A stretch of DNA of 64,000 nucleotides from Micromonospora antibiotica. GTDB taxonomy: Bacteria > Actinomycetota > Actinomycetes > Mycobacteriales > Micromonosporaceae. The first letter of the stretch is position 1, and every line of letters begins with the position of its first letter. Below the pieces are notes generated by a model. It was not told the DNA's origin, did not search any database, and worked only from the letters and a program-made list of their open reading frames with translations. The stretch spans positions 124,001 to 188,000 of the forward strand of contig NZ_JAGFWR010000010.1 of assembly GCF_017599305.1 (NCBI RefSeq), read 5' to 3'. The position numbers were made by a program, and so were the translations under genes. Shown here in pieces: positions 1 through 8,041 of this stretch.

Positions 1-140
1 CCCCGGTGGCCGGTGTCTTCGCCGCTCAGGAGATCAAACCGCAGGCCCGGGTCCTCGCCACCGACCGGGGCATCCGCTGCGTGGTCGTCGACTACGACCG
101 GCTGCGGGGCATCGTGCGCGACGAGCTGACCCTGTTCTGA
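1..140 (+). CDS. nucS: Endonuclease NucS (EndoMS), C-terminal end
   Basis: Only the last 45 codons lie in the window. They read through QARVLATDRGIRCVVVDYD and end in DELTLF before a TGA stop. This matches the C-terminal end of the actinobacterial and archaeal mismatch endonuclease NucS/EndoMS, including the short acidic-hydrophobic tail thought to contact the sliding clamp (family knowledge). NucS replaces MutS/MutL mismatch repair in most Actinobacteria and cuts both strands at mismatches. The catalytic residues lie upstream and cannot be checked. The call rests on the recognised tail sequence. Confidence 0.85.
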   Translation, partial: PVAGVFAAQEIKPQARVLATDRGIRCVVVDYDRLRGIVRDELTLF

Positions 141-220
141 CCACAGGCGTCGGCGCGCTGCGGGCACCACCGCCCCGCCGGGCACGCGGCCGCGGTGGCC
201 AGCACTCCCGCACCCCGCGC

Positions 221-360
221 GGCCCGGCACCGCCCGTGCGGCCGGCGTCGCGCTGTGCGGCCTGCTTTGTGCGGCCCGGCACCGCCCGTGCGGCCGGTGT
301 TGCGCTGTGCGGCCTGCTTTGTGCGGCCCGGCACCGCCTGTGCGGCCCGGGCACCGCCCG
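221..360. repeat. 52-bp tandem repeat between nucS and aldehyde dehydrogenase
   Basis: A 52-bp unit beginning CGGCACCGCCCGTGCGGCCG starts at 225, 277 and 329. The first two copies are nearly identical and the third is partial, breaking down into further GTGCGGCCCGG fragments. It fills the gap between the convergent ends of nucS and the aldehyde dehydrogenase. No coding capacity is apparent. Confidence 0.85.
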
Positions 361-369
361 TGCGGTCGG

Positions 370-1869
370 TCAGCGGCGGCCGTAGAGCGCCTTGGCGACC
401 TTGACGAGGCGGGCCACGTCGGTCGGGGTCCGCTCGAAGGTCATCGAGGGCAGCAACGACCGGGCCCGCCGTCGGGTGACCGACTTGGCCCGCCCGAACT
501 CGCGCAGCCCGTCCTCGCCGTGGATCCGGCCGAAGCCCGAGTCGCCCACCCCGCCGAACGGCAGCGTGGACATCCCGGCGAAGGTGAGCGCCGAGTTGAC
601 CGACGCCATCCCCGACCGCAGCCGCCGGGCGATCGCCACCGCGTCGCGCCGACCGAACACCGAACCCCCCAGGCCGTACGGCAGGGCGTTGGCCCGGCGT
701 ACGGCCTCGTCGGCGTCGGCGACCCGGCTGATGGTCACGGTCGGGCCGAACGTCTCCTCGCGGATGGCCGAGGCGGACTCGGGGACGTCCACCAGCACCG
801 TCGGATGCACGTACGGCGGCTGGACGGCGGCGGGGCCACCCAGCACCGCCCGCCCCCCGGCGGCGATGGCCTCGTCGATGTGCCGGCGGATCACGTCGAG
901 CTGGCTCGGCATGGTGATCGGGCCGAGGTCGGCGGAGTCCGCGCCGACGGTCAGCCGTTCGGCGCGGGCGACCACCCGGGCGACGAACTCGTCGTAGACC
1001 GGTGCCACCGCGTAGACCCGTTCGATGCCGATGCAGGTCTGGCCGGCGTTGGTGAGCGCGCCCCAGACGCAGGCGTCGGCGGCGGCGTCCAGGTCGGCGT
1101 CGGCGTCCACGATCATCGCGTCCTTGCCACCGGCCTCCAGCAGCACCGGGGTCAGCGACTCGGCGCAGGCCGCCATCACCGCACGGGCGGTCGCCGTGGA
1201 GCCGGTGAAGGCCACCTTGTCGACGCCCGAGCGGCACAGTGCCGCGCCGACGTCGCCCAGGCCGTGCACCGCCGTGAACACCGGCTGCTCCGGCACCACC
1301 TCGGCGAACGCGTCGACCAGCCACTGCCCGGCCACCGGGGTGTACTCGCTGGGCTTGAGGACCACCGCGTTGCCGGCGGCCAGCGCGTACGCGGCGGAGC
1401 CGACCGGGGTGAAGACCGGGTAGTTCCACGGGCCGATCACCCCGACCACGCCGTGCGGCTGGTATTCCAGGTGGCCGGAGAACTCGGCCAGGATCAACCG
1501 GGACCGGACCCGGCGCGGCCCCAGCACCCGGCGGGCGTTGCGGGCCGCCCAGTCGATGTGCTCGATGGCGGTGAGGATCTCGACGACCGCGTCACCGACC
1601 GGTTTGCCGCCCTCGACGTGGAGCAGTTCGGCCAGTTCCTCGATCCGCTGGGCGAGCAGGGCCCGCCAGCGCAGCAGGCGCGTCCGGCGGCCGTCGAAGC
1701 CGAGCCCGGCCCACCACTGCCCGGCCGTGCGGGCGCGGTCGACCGCGCGCTGCACCTCCTCGGCGGTGGCGACCGGCAGCCTGCCGGCTTCCGCGCCGGT
1801 GGCCGGGCTGGTCGAAATCAACTGACCATCGCTGATTACCGGGGCACCCGGGACCTGTACAGCCGTCAT
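370..1869 (-). CDS. Aldehyde dehydrogenase family protein
   Basis: A 499-residue NAD(P)-dependent aldehyde dehydrogenase, normal full length for the family. Visible motifs are GPWNYPVF with the oxyanion-hole Asn149, the nucleotide-binding stretch FTGSTATAR near 221, the general base Glu245 in LLEAGGKD and the catalytic Cys279 in NAGQTCIG. It should oxidise an aldehyde to the acid in the cytoplasm. The C-terminal part resembles the coniferyl-aldehyde/fatty-aldehyde branch more than betaine-aldehyde enzymes, but the substrate cannot be set from sequence. It is transcribed toward nucS and stands alone. The ATG at 1869 begins MTAVQVPGAP, consistent with the family's short N-terminal lead. Confidence 0.9.
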   Translation of the reverse strand: MTAVQVPGAPVISDGQLISTSPATGAEAGRLPVATAEEVQRAVDRARTAGQWWAGLGFDGRRTRLLRWRALLAQRIEELAELLHVEGGKPVGDAVVEILTAIEHIDWAARNARRVLGPRRVRSRLILAEFSGHLEYQPHGVVGVIGPWNYPVFTPVGSAAYALAAGNAVVLKPSEYTPVAGQWLVDAFAEVVPEQPVFTAVHGLGDVGAALCRSGVDKVAFTGSTATARAVMAACAESLTPVLLEAGGKDAMIVDADADLDAAADACVWGALTNAGQTCIGIERVYAVAPVYDEFVARVVARAERLTVGADSADLGPITMPSQLDVIRRHIDEAIAAGGRAVLGGPAAVQPPYVHPTVLVDVPESASAIREETFGPTVTISRVADADEAVRRANALPYGLGGSVFGRRDAVAIARRLRSGMASVNSALTFAGMSTLPFGGVGDSGFGRIHGEDGLREFGRAKSVTRRRARSLLPSMTFERTPTDVARLVKVAKALYGRR

Positions 1870-2062
1870 GGCGGAAGTCTAGACCCGGAAGCTACCGGCT
1901 GGTAGTTGTGAGTGCTGCTCGTCTATTGCTTCCGCCGCCGCCTGTTCGGTGGACGGTCGATGTCCGCCAGGGGTCGCGGAGGTGGCCGGGCGGGTGGTGA
2001 GCTGGTCACGCGGAGCTGGCAGGCTGGGCGCGAGGCGACGGCGGATGGGGAGCTGACTGTCC

Positions 2063-2530
2063 ATGCAGGATCATCCGGAACTGATGCCGCTGTTGACGGT
2101 GGCCGGCGGGCCGATGCGGGGGGCGAGTTTCCGCGTCCGGCCCCGACCGCAGGTGATCGGCCGGGCGCCGGACGTCGACATCCCGGTGGCGGACGCGCAC
2201 CTGAGCCGGCGGCACGCCGAGGTGCGGCTGACCGAGGACGGGGTGGTCCTGGTCGACCTGGGGTCGACCAACGGCACCTGGCTCAACGACCGGCGGATCA
2301 CCGACGCCGAGCCGCTCACCGACGGCGACGTGATCCGGCTGGGCCGTACCGAGCTGCGCTACTTCGACCCCGGGCTGGCCACCACCGACCCGGTCGGCCT
2401 GAGCTTCACCGGGGGCATCGGCGGCCGTCGGGACCACCGGCCCACGCTGCCGCTGCCGCCGCGTGCCCCCGGCCCGGCCGACGCCGTGGCCGGTCGCCCC
2501 GTTGCGGCGGTACGTGGCGTCGACACCTGA
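2063..2530 (+). CDS. FHA domain protein
   Basis: A 155-residue protein that is essentially one forkhead-associated domain (about residues 20-105) plus a Pro/Arg-rich tail. The phosphothreonine-binding signature is intact: IGRAPDVDI, LSRRHAEV and LGSTNGTWLN. FHA domains read pThr marks placed by Ser/Thr kinases such as PknA/PknB; no kinase or phosphatase gene adjoins it. The ATG at 2063 follows a GGGGAG site at 2046-2051. The partner and process are unknown. Confidence 0.85.
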   Translation: MQDHPELMPLLTVAGGPMRGASFRVRPRPQVIGRAPDVDIPVADAHLSRRHAEVRLTEDGVVLVDLGSTNGTWLNDRRITDAEPLTDGDVIRLGRTELRYFDPGLATTDPVGLSFTGGIGGRRDHRPTLPLPPRAPGPADAVAGRPVAAVRGVDT

Positions 2531-2890
2531 CCGCGGTGACACGGCCGACCGCCGGGCTTCCGCCGCCGGGCCGGCCTGCCCGGTTGCCGCCTCGGGTTCG
2601 ACGGCGCTACCCCGGCCGGTGCGACGGTGCGGCCCTGGCTGGTGCGACGGCACTGGCTGGTGCGGCGGCCCGGACTGGTGAGACGGCCCTGACTGGTTCG
2701 GCGGCGCGGCCCTGGCTGGTGCGACGGCACTGACCAATGCGGCGGCGCGGCCCGATGGGTTCGACGACGCGGCCCCGATGGGTTCGACGACGCGGCCCGA
2801 CCGGTGCGGCGGGGCGGCCCCGGCCGGGTGCGGGAAATCTCCCAGGGCGTCGCGACGGCGCACCGCCGCGTGGCACACTCCGACGGATAA
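2531..2890. repeat. Degenerate GC-rich minisatellite upstream of the dehydrogenase
   Basis: This gene-free stretch is built from degenerate 20-25 bp units around CTGGTGCGACGGCACTGG (about 2630-2740), then a cleaner 24-bp direct repeat containing GATGGGTTCGACGACGCGG at about 2755-2800. All six frames are open by GC bias, but none has a plausible protein. It ends just before the operator-like site at 2891. Confidence 0.75.
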
Positions 2891-2906
2891 CCTTAGCGTT
2901 CGTTCA
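2891..2906 (+). promoter_or_regulatory. Operator-like site 1 (PaaR-type TetR box)
   Basis: The sequence is CCTTAGCGTTCGTTCA. It shares its layout, CCTTA(A/G)CGnn(C/T)GTTC(A/G), with sites at 12604-12619 and 16440-16455, all in front of acyl-CoA genes. The inner ACG-nn-CGTT-like pseudopalindrome resembles operators of TetR-family phenylacetyl-CoA/acyl-CoA regulators such as Thermus PaaR (from memory). Its last base coincides with an ATG at 2906, which argues against that ATG as the gene start. Confidence 0.6.
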
Positions 2907-2962
2907 TGTGCGCAGCGTCCGTCCGTGTCGGCGGCGGCGGAGTCAACCAGGGGAGGCCGGTC

Positions 2963-4747
2963 GTGGCGCGGGAGTTCACCAGGGTGGGCGTGGTCGGTCT
3001 GGGCACCATGGGTGCCGGCATCGTCGAGGTGTTCGCCCGCAACGGTGTCGACGTGGTCGCGGTGGAGGTCTCCGAGCCGGCCCTGGCGCGGGGCCGGGCC
3101 ACCCTCGCGCGGTCGACCGACCGGGCGGTGGCCAAGGGCAAGCTGGCCGAGACCGACCGGGACGCCCTGCACTCCCGGGTCGACTTCCAGGTCGGGCTGG
3201 AGGCGCTGCACGCGGTGGACCTGGTGGTCGAGGCGGTGCCCGAACACCTCGACCTGAAGCGACGGCTCTTCGCCGAGCTGGACCGGATCTGCCGGCCCGA
3301 CACCATCCTGGCCACCAACACCTCCTCGCTGAGCGTCACCGACATCGCGGTCGCCACCGACCGGCCCCAGCAGGTCGTCGGCCTGCACTTCTTCAATCCG
3401 GCGCCGGTGATGAAGCTGGTCGAGGTGGTTCGTACGGTGGTCACCGCCGCCGACGTGGTCGACGACGTCGAGGCGCTCTGCGCCCGGCTCGGCAAGGTCG
3501 ACGTCACGATCAGCGACCGGGCCGGCTTCATCGCCAACGCCCTGCTGTTCGGCTACCTCAACCAGGCGGTCGGCATGGTCGAGGCCCGGTACGCCACCCG
3601 GGAGGACATCGACCTCGCGATGAAGCTCGGTTGCGGCCTGCCGATGGGCCCGCTCGCCCTGCTGGACCTGATCGGCCTGGACACCGCGTACGAGATCCTC
3701 AACACCATGTACCGGCACGGCGGACGGGACCGGCGGCACGCCCCGACACCGCTGATCAGGCAGATGGTCACCGCCGGGTTGCTCGGGCGCAAGTCCGGAC
3801 GCGGCTTCTACACCTATGACAAACCGGGCTCTGCGAAGGTCGTACCCGACGGGCAGACGCCGGCCCCGACGCGGACGGTGCCCGACAGCGCGCCGGTGAC
3901 CACGGTCGGCGTGGTCGGGGCGGGGGCGCTGGCGGCCGGCCTCGTCGAGGTCTTCGCCCGGGCCGGCTACCCGGTGCTCTCGGTGGACGGCGACACCGGC
4001 TCGTCGGCCGGGATCTCCGACACGGTCCGGACCGCGCTCGACGAGGACGTGGCCCGGGGCGCGCTCGACGCGGCCGACCACGAGGCGACCCTGGCCCGGA
4101 TCACCCGGTCGGCCACCCTGGAACAGCTCGCCGACGTCGACCTGGTGGTCGAGGCGGTGGCCGAGGAGTCGAGCGTCAAACAGGCCCTGTTCGCCCGCCT
4201 CGACGAGGTCTGCAAGCCGGGCGTGCTGCTCGCCACCACCACCTCGTCGCTGCCGGTGATCGAGGTGGCGATGGCCACCCAGCGTCCGGCCGACGTGCTC
4301 GGCCTGCACTTCCCCGACCCGGCGGCGAGGCGACCGCTCGTCGAGGTGGTACGCACCATCCGTACCTCGGCGGAGGCCACCGCCACCGCCACCGCGGTCT
4401 GCGCCGCGCTCGGCCGGACCACGGTGGTCTGTGGCGACCGGGCCGGCTTCGTGGTCGACGCGCTGCTCCTGCCCTACCTGAACGACGCGGTGCGGATGCT
4501 GGAGGCGGGCTACGCCTCCGTCGACGACATCGACCACGCGATGAAGCTCGGCTGTGGTTACCCGACGGGCCCGTTCGAGGTGCTCGACGCGATCGGCCTG
4601 GACGTGGCGCTGGCGGGCCAGCGGGCGGTGTACCGGGAGCAGCGCGAGCCGGGCCTCGCCCCCGCGCCGCTGCTGGAACACCTGGTCACCGCCGGTTACC
4701 TGGGTCACCGGTCCGGCCGGGGCTTCCGGGACCACTCCGGGCGCTGA
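2963..4747 (+). CDS. 3-hydroxybutyryl-CoA dehydrogenase, two fused copies
   Basis: A 594-residue protein made of two complete 3-hydroxyacyl-CoA dehydrogenase units (about 1-290 and 312-594). Single-unit enzymes are about 285 residues. It should interconvert 3-hydroxybutyryl-CoA and acetoacetyl-CoA with NAD(P). Unit 1 has GLGTMG, the serine of NTSSLSV, His142 in LHFFNP, Glu154 and Asn192. Unit 2 keeps His449 and Glu461 but has PDP for FNP, GAGALA for the nucleotide loop and Asp499 where unit 1 has Asn192. I chose GTG 2963 because AGGGGAGG lies 6 bases upstream; the earlier in-frame ATG at 2906 overlaps an operator-like site and has no ribosome site. It shares that operator with the thiolase and mutase genes. 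Confidence 0.9.
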   Translation: MAREFTRVGVVGLGTMGAGIVEVFARNGVDVVAVEVSEPALARGRATLARSTDRAVAKGKLAETDRDALHSRVDFQVGLEALHAVDLVVEAVPEHLDLKRRLFAELDRICRPDTILATNTSSLSVTDIAVATDRPQQVVGLHFFNPAPVMKLVEVVRTVVTAADVVDDVEALCARLGKVDVTISDRAGFIANALLFGYLNQAVGMVEARYATREDIDLAMKLGCGLPMGPLALLDLIGLDTAYEILNTMYRHGGRDRRHAPTPLIRQMVTAGLLGRKSGRGFYTYDKPGSAKVVPDGQTPAPTRTVPDSAPVTTVGVVGAGALAAGLVEVFARAGYPVLSVDGDTGSSAGISDTVRTALDEDVARGALDAADHEATLARITRSATLEQLADVDLVVEAVAEESSVKQALFARLDEVCKPGVLLATTTSSLPVIEVAMATQRPADVLGLHFPDPAARRPLVEVVRTIRTSAEATATATAVCAALGRTTVVCGDRAGFVVDALLLPYLNDAVRMLEAGYASVDDIDHAMKLGCGYPTGPFEVLDAIGLDVALAGQRAVYREQREPGLAPAPLLEHLVTAGYLGHRSGRGFRDHSGR

Positions 4748-4845
4748 CCGGGGCGACGGTCGGCCACCCACCGCTGATCCGGACCGCCGCACCGCTGTCG
4801 GGCCGGGCGGCGTACCTCACCGCGCAGCAGCCCGGGAACTGACCG

Positions 4846-4858
4846 TAACCTTGGCAAG
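4846..4858 (+). promoter_or_regulatory. -10 box for a leaderless transcript
   Basis: TAACCT at 4846-4851 ends 7 bases before the GTG at 4859, and no Shine-Dalgarno sequence lies between. That spacing puts the transcription start on or next to the start codon, the usual layout of leaderless actinobacterial genes. Confidence 0.5.
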
Positions 4859-5185
4859 GTGAGCCCCCGTCGCAACCGTCCCCGCCGCGAGGACACCACC
4901 CAGTTGGACGCCGACCGGGCCCGCCACGGCGTGGAATCGGTGCAGCAGTGGCGCGACGGCGAGTGGCAGGTACGCGGGATCAGCGGCGGGGCGTCGGTCA
5001 AGACGTACCGCTGCCCCGGATGTGACCAGGAGATCCGACCCGGGGTGGCGCACCTGGTGGCCTGGCCGGCCGACGGCGCGGGCGACCTGACCGACCGGCG
5101 GCACTGGCACAGCGGCTGTTGGCGGGCCCGGGACCGGCGGGGGCCCAACCTGCTGCGCGGCCGGGGCGCACCCCGCTACGGCTGA
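4859..5185 (+). CDS. Small conserved actinobacterial protein with Cys/His metal-site pattern
   Basis: A 108-residue basic protein. The first 20 residues are Arg/Pro-rich; the core reads TYRCPGCDQEI, then HLVAWP, then HWHSGCW. The CPxC pair with a later His-x-His-x-x-Cys looks like a zinc-binding site. Similar short proteins are common in Actinobacteria and are often labelled 'ATP/GTP-binding' without support. The GTG at 4859 is probably leaderless. It lies 139 bases upstream of the alpha/beta hydrolase in the same direction, but that gene seems to have its own promoter. Function unknown. Confidence 0.8.
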   Translation: MSPRRNRPRREDTTQLDADRARHGVESVQQWRDGEWQVRGISGGASVKTYRCPGCDQEIRPGVAHLVAWPADGAGDLTDRRHWHSGCWRARDRRGPNLLRGRGAPRYG

Positions 5186-5312
5186 CCGGCCCGGCCGACG
5201 GGCGCTGCCCGCCGGCCGGCGGATTCCCGGTGGGCGGCGGCCGGTGGGGCCGGTCGGGCGATCCTGGTCACCCCGGTTGCGCCCCGGGCGCGCGGCGGCG
5301 ACGACTTCGCGG

Positions 5313-5324
5313 CAGACTTGGGCG
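5313..5324 (+). promoter_or_regulatory. -10 box for a second leaderless transcript
   Basis: CAGACT at 5313-5318 lies 6 bases before GTG 5325 with no ribosome-binding site between them. This repeats the arrangement in front of the gene at 4859. Confidence 0.4.
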
Positions 5325-6125
5325 GTGAGCACACCGATCCGCGCGTCGTCGATCCTGCCCGGCCACCGGGAGGACATCGAGCTGCACACCGCCGACGGCC
5401 TGCGCCTCGTCGGCGAGCTGGCCCGCCCGGCCGACCGGGACCCGGCGGGCACCCTGGTCTGTCTGCACCCGCTGCCCACCCACGGCGGGATGATGGACAG
5501 CCACGTCTTCCGCAAGGCGGCCTGGCGGTTGCCCGCCCTGGCCGACCTGGCGGTGCTCCGGTTCAACACCCGGGGCACCAGCAGCGTCCGGGGCACCAGC
5601 GAGGGGGCCTTCGACAACGCGGTGGGCGAGCGCTTCGACGTCGCCGCCGCGATCGAGTACGCCGAGTTCCACGAGCTGCCGAACGTCTGGCTGGTGGGCT
5701 GGTCGTTCGGCACCGACCTGACCCTCAAGTACGGTTGCGACCCGGCGGTGGCCGGGGCGATCCTGCTCTCCCCGCCGTTGCGTTTCTCGAACCCTGCGGA
5801 CCTGGCCGTCTGGGCGGAGTCGGGCCGGCCGCTGACCGCGCTGGTGCCCGAGTTCGACGACTACCTGCGCCCCGACGAGGCTCGGGAACGCTTCGCGGCG
5901 GTGCCGCAGGCCGAGGTGGTCGGGGTGCCCGGGGCCAAGCACCTCTGGGTGGGCGACGCCGAGCGGGTGCTCGACGAGATCGTCCGGCGGGTGAACCCGG
6001 CGGTGCCGCTGCCGCTGCCGACGAGCTGGGACGGCCCGATGGAGACCGGAGACGTCAGTGCGTACGCCGACCGCACGGTGGCCGCCTTCGCCGACACCCC
6101 CGTGCCGGGTCCCGCCGCCGGCTGA
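5325..6125 (+). CDS. Alpha/beta hydrolase
   Basis: A 266-residue cytoplasmic alpha/beta-hydrolase. The oxyanion region reads CLHPLPTHGG, the nucleophile elbow is GWSFG, and a late His in PGAKHLWVG can complete the triad. The family is the short 'YfhR/dienelactone-like' group often annotated as CocE/NonD hydrolases; the substrate is unknown. The open frame extends upstream, but the added residues are Arg-rich and unlike the family. VSTPIRASS from GTG 5325 leads straight into the first beta-strand, so I take that start. It converges with the AI-2E exporter across a long hairpin. Confidence 0.85.
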   Translation: MSTPIRASSILPGHREDIELHTADGLRLVGELARPADRDPAGTLVCLHPLPTHGGMMDSHVFRKAAWRLPALADLAVLRFNTRGTSSVRGTSEGAFDNAVGERFDVAAAIEYAEFHELPNVWLVGWSFGTDLTLKYGCDPAVAGAILLSPPLRFSNPADLAVWAESGRPLTALVPEFDDYLRPDEARERFAAVPQAEVVGVPGAKHLWVGDAERVLDEIVRRVNPAVPLPLPTSWDGPMETGDVSAYADRTVAAFADTPVPGPAAG

Positions 6126-6362
6126 GGCCCGCCCCACCCCTCCCGCCGCCCCGCCTCCCGCCGTTCTTCCCCTCCTGCCGCCCTGCCCTCCCGCCGCCCG
6201 CTCCGCCTTCCCTGACCGCGTGCGGCGGTCCAAGATCGTGCTCGATCCATGTTGTAGTGGCCTCCTGGCCGCAGGATGCCACTACAACATTGTTGTTGTG
6301 GCCGGAACCCGGCGGGCTGGGCGTGGGGGTTGTCCGGGTGGGGCGGGCCGGGATGGGCCTGG
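6126..6362. other. Composite element 1: C-tract, long hairpin, G-tract
   Basis: Between two convergent genes lie a nearly pure pyrimidine tract (about 6127-6215), a hairpin with 13-bp perfect arms (6249-6261 and 6278-6290) plus an inner 5-bp stem (6263-6267 and 6272-6276) around a 4-base loop, and then a G-rich tract (about 6309-6358). The hairpin may end transcription from both sides but has no T-run. The same order of parts occurs at 11785-12125 and 18198-18370. Confidence 0.8.
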
Positions 6363-7790
6363 TCAGCGGCGTTCCTGGCGGGGGAGCACCACCTCGCGCA
6401 GGATCAGTTGGAGGGCGGCCACCACCGGGATGGCGATCAACGCGCCGACCACACCCATCAGCGCCACCCCGAGCAGTGCGGCGAGCAGGGCGGCCACCTC
6501 GTTGACCTCCACCGACCTTCGCATGATCTTGGGGTAGATGAGATAGTTCTCCACCTGCTGGTAGAGCACGAAGAAGACCACGCAGGCGATGCCGACCGGC
6601 AGCCCGGTGGCGAACCCGACCAGGCTCACGATCACCGCGCCGAGGGTGGCCCCGATCTGCGGGATCAGGTCGGTCACCGCCACCACCACGGCCAGCGCGA
6701 ACGGGTAGGGCAGCTCGACGACCAGGGCGAAGACGAAAGTGGTCGCGCCGGCCAGCACGGCGATGCTCAGCGCCCCCACCATGTACGCGCCGACCTTGGT
6801 CAGGATCTCGTCGCCGATCAGGCTGACCCGTTGCCGGCGGGACCTCGGCACCAGCGCGTACCCGAGGTCACGCAGCTTGTCGAAGTAGGCCAGGAAGTAG
6901 ATGGTCAGCACCAGCACGGTGAGCACCCGGAAGAGGGTGCCGAAGATCAACTGGGCGCCGCCGAGGACCCCGCCGAGCGCCCGACCGACGGTGTCGGCGT
7001 TGGCCAGCTCCTGCACCCGCTGCATCACGTCGTACCGCACCACCAGGTCGTTGACGGTACGGTTGCGGCGCAGCTCCTCGACATAGCTGGGTAGTTGTTC
7101 GATGAACTGCCCGGTCTGGGTCACCACCGGCGGCACCAACGCCACCAGCCCCGCGATGATCAGCAGCACCAGGGTCAGCACCACCACCGTCACGGCCAGG
7201 CCGTGCGGCAGCCCCCAACGGCGCAGCCGCACCACCGCCGGGTTGAGCCCCACCGCCAGAAAGAGCGCGATCACCACCAGCACCAGGATCCCGCTGGCAT
7301 TGCGGATGCCCAGAAACACGGTGTACGCCAGCAGCACGCCGAGCGCGCCGGTGAAGCCGACCAGGAAGCTGCTGCGGCGCAGTGGCCGGCCGGGCCGACC
7401 GAACCGTCCCGAACCGGTGGCAACCGACCCGGGTTCCCCCGGCTCGACCTGCTCCGTCGCGGCACCCGCCGCTGCCTTCGCCCCGACGGCGGTGCCGGTG
7501 TCCACGGCGGTGGCGGTGTCCCTGGCGGTGCCGGTGTCCTCGGTGGTGGTGGGGTCTTCGATGGTGTCGGAAGCTGTGCGGGAGTCGGCGACCGGCCCGG
7601 GGCTCGCCGCGCCGGCCAGGGCGGTGGACGACGCCCCGCCCGTGATCTGGTCCGTCGTACCGGTGCGGTCCGCCGCCGGTACAGCCCTCGAACGGTCCGC
7701 GGCCGGTGCCACCCCCGAACGGTCCGACGGTCCGCCGGCAGGGGTGTCGTCCCCCGTCACGTCGTCGCGTGCCGGGTCGTGCTGTGCCAC
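6363..7790 (-). CDS. AI-2E family transporter
   Basis: A 475-residue membrane protein. The first ~115 residues are low-complexity Ala/Thr/Asp/Gly, predicted disordered and cytoplasmic. Then come two adjacent membrane spans (about 130-185), a span near 205-230, a soluble insert, and four or five spans toward the C-terminus with PFALAVVVAVTDLIPQIGA, the conserved glycine/proline region of the AI-2E/TqsA/PerM family. Members export autoinducer-2 or, in others, sodium ions; the cargo here is unknown. The ATG at 7790 is preceded by a long upstream region with a 15-bp repeat array. It probably forms its own transcription unit. Confidence 0.88.
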   Translation of the reverse strand: MAQHDPARDDVTGDDTPAGGPSDRSGVAPAADRSRAVPAADRTGTTDQITGGASSTALAGAASPGPVADSRTASDTIEDPTTTEDTGTARDTATAVDTGTAVGAKAAAGAATEQVEPGEPGSVATGSGRFGRPGRPLRRSSFLVGFTGALGVLLAYTVFLGIRNASGILVLVVIALFLAVGLNPAVVRLRRWGLPHGLAVTVVVLTLVLLIIAGLVALVPPVVTQTGQFIEQLPSYVEELRRNRTVNDLVVRYDVMQRVQELANADTVGRALGGVLGGAQLIFGTLFRVLTVLVLTIYFLAYFDKLRDLGYALVPRSRRQRVSLIGDEILTKVGAYMVGALSIAVLAGATTFVFALVVELPYPFALAVVVAVTDLIPQIGATLGAVIVSLVGFATGLPVGIACVVFFVLYQQVENYLIYPKIMRRSVEVNEVAALLAALLGVALMGVVGALIAIPVVAALQLILREVVLPRQERR

Positions 7791-7936
7791 CGAGCCTCCC
7801 CAGTTCCGCCCCGGCGCTGCTCACCGGAGTGGATCACCATGCCGTCCGGTGAACACCTACCGTACGGGCCTCCGCCCGCAGGGTAGTGGGGTCCGGTGCC
7901 GCCAGCCACCCCGGGTCACCCGGCAGCGCACCTACG

Positions 7937-8041
7937 GTTCGCAGTCACCCGGTTCGCAGTCGCGCGGTTCGCGGTCGCGCGGTTCGTGGTCACCCGGTTT
8001 GCGGTCGCGCGGTTCGCGGTCGCGCGGTTCGTGGTCACTCG
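7937..8041. repeat. 15-bp tandem repeat, seven copies
   Basis: Seven head-to-tail units of the form GTTCGCGGTCGCGCG run from 7937 to 8041. Variants GTTCGTGGTCACCCG and GTTCGCAGTCACCCG recur about every third unit, so a 45-bp higher-order period is visible. The array runs into the stop codon of the coiled-coil gene ending at 8035. Confidence 0.9.

Noticed and set aside
2906..2962. ATG 2906 as start of the 3-hydroxybutyryl-CoA dehydrogenase
   Set aside because: It lies on the last base of the operator-like site and has no ribosome site, whereas GTG 2963 has AGGGGAGG just upstream.
2006..4792. A 928-codon minus-strand open frame opposite the dehydrogenase
   Set aside because: It is a GC-driven antisense shadow, with repeated HLDHQ-like phrases that mirror the coding strand, and no fold.
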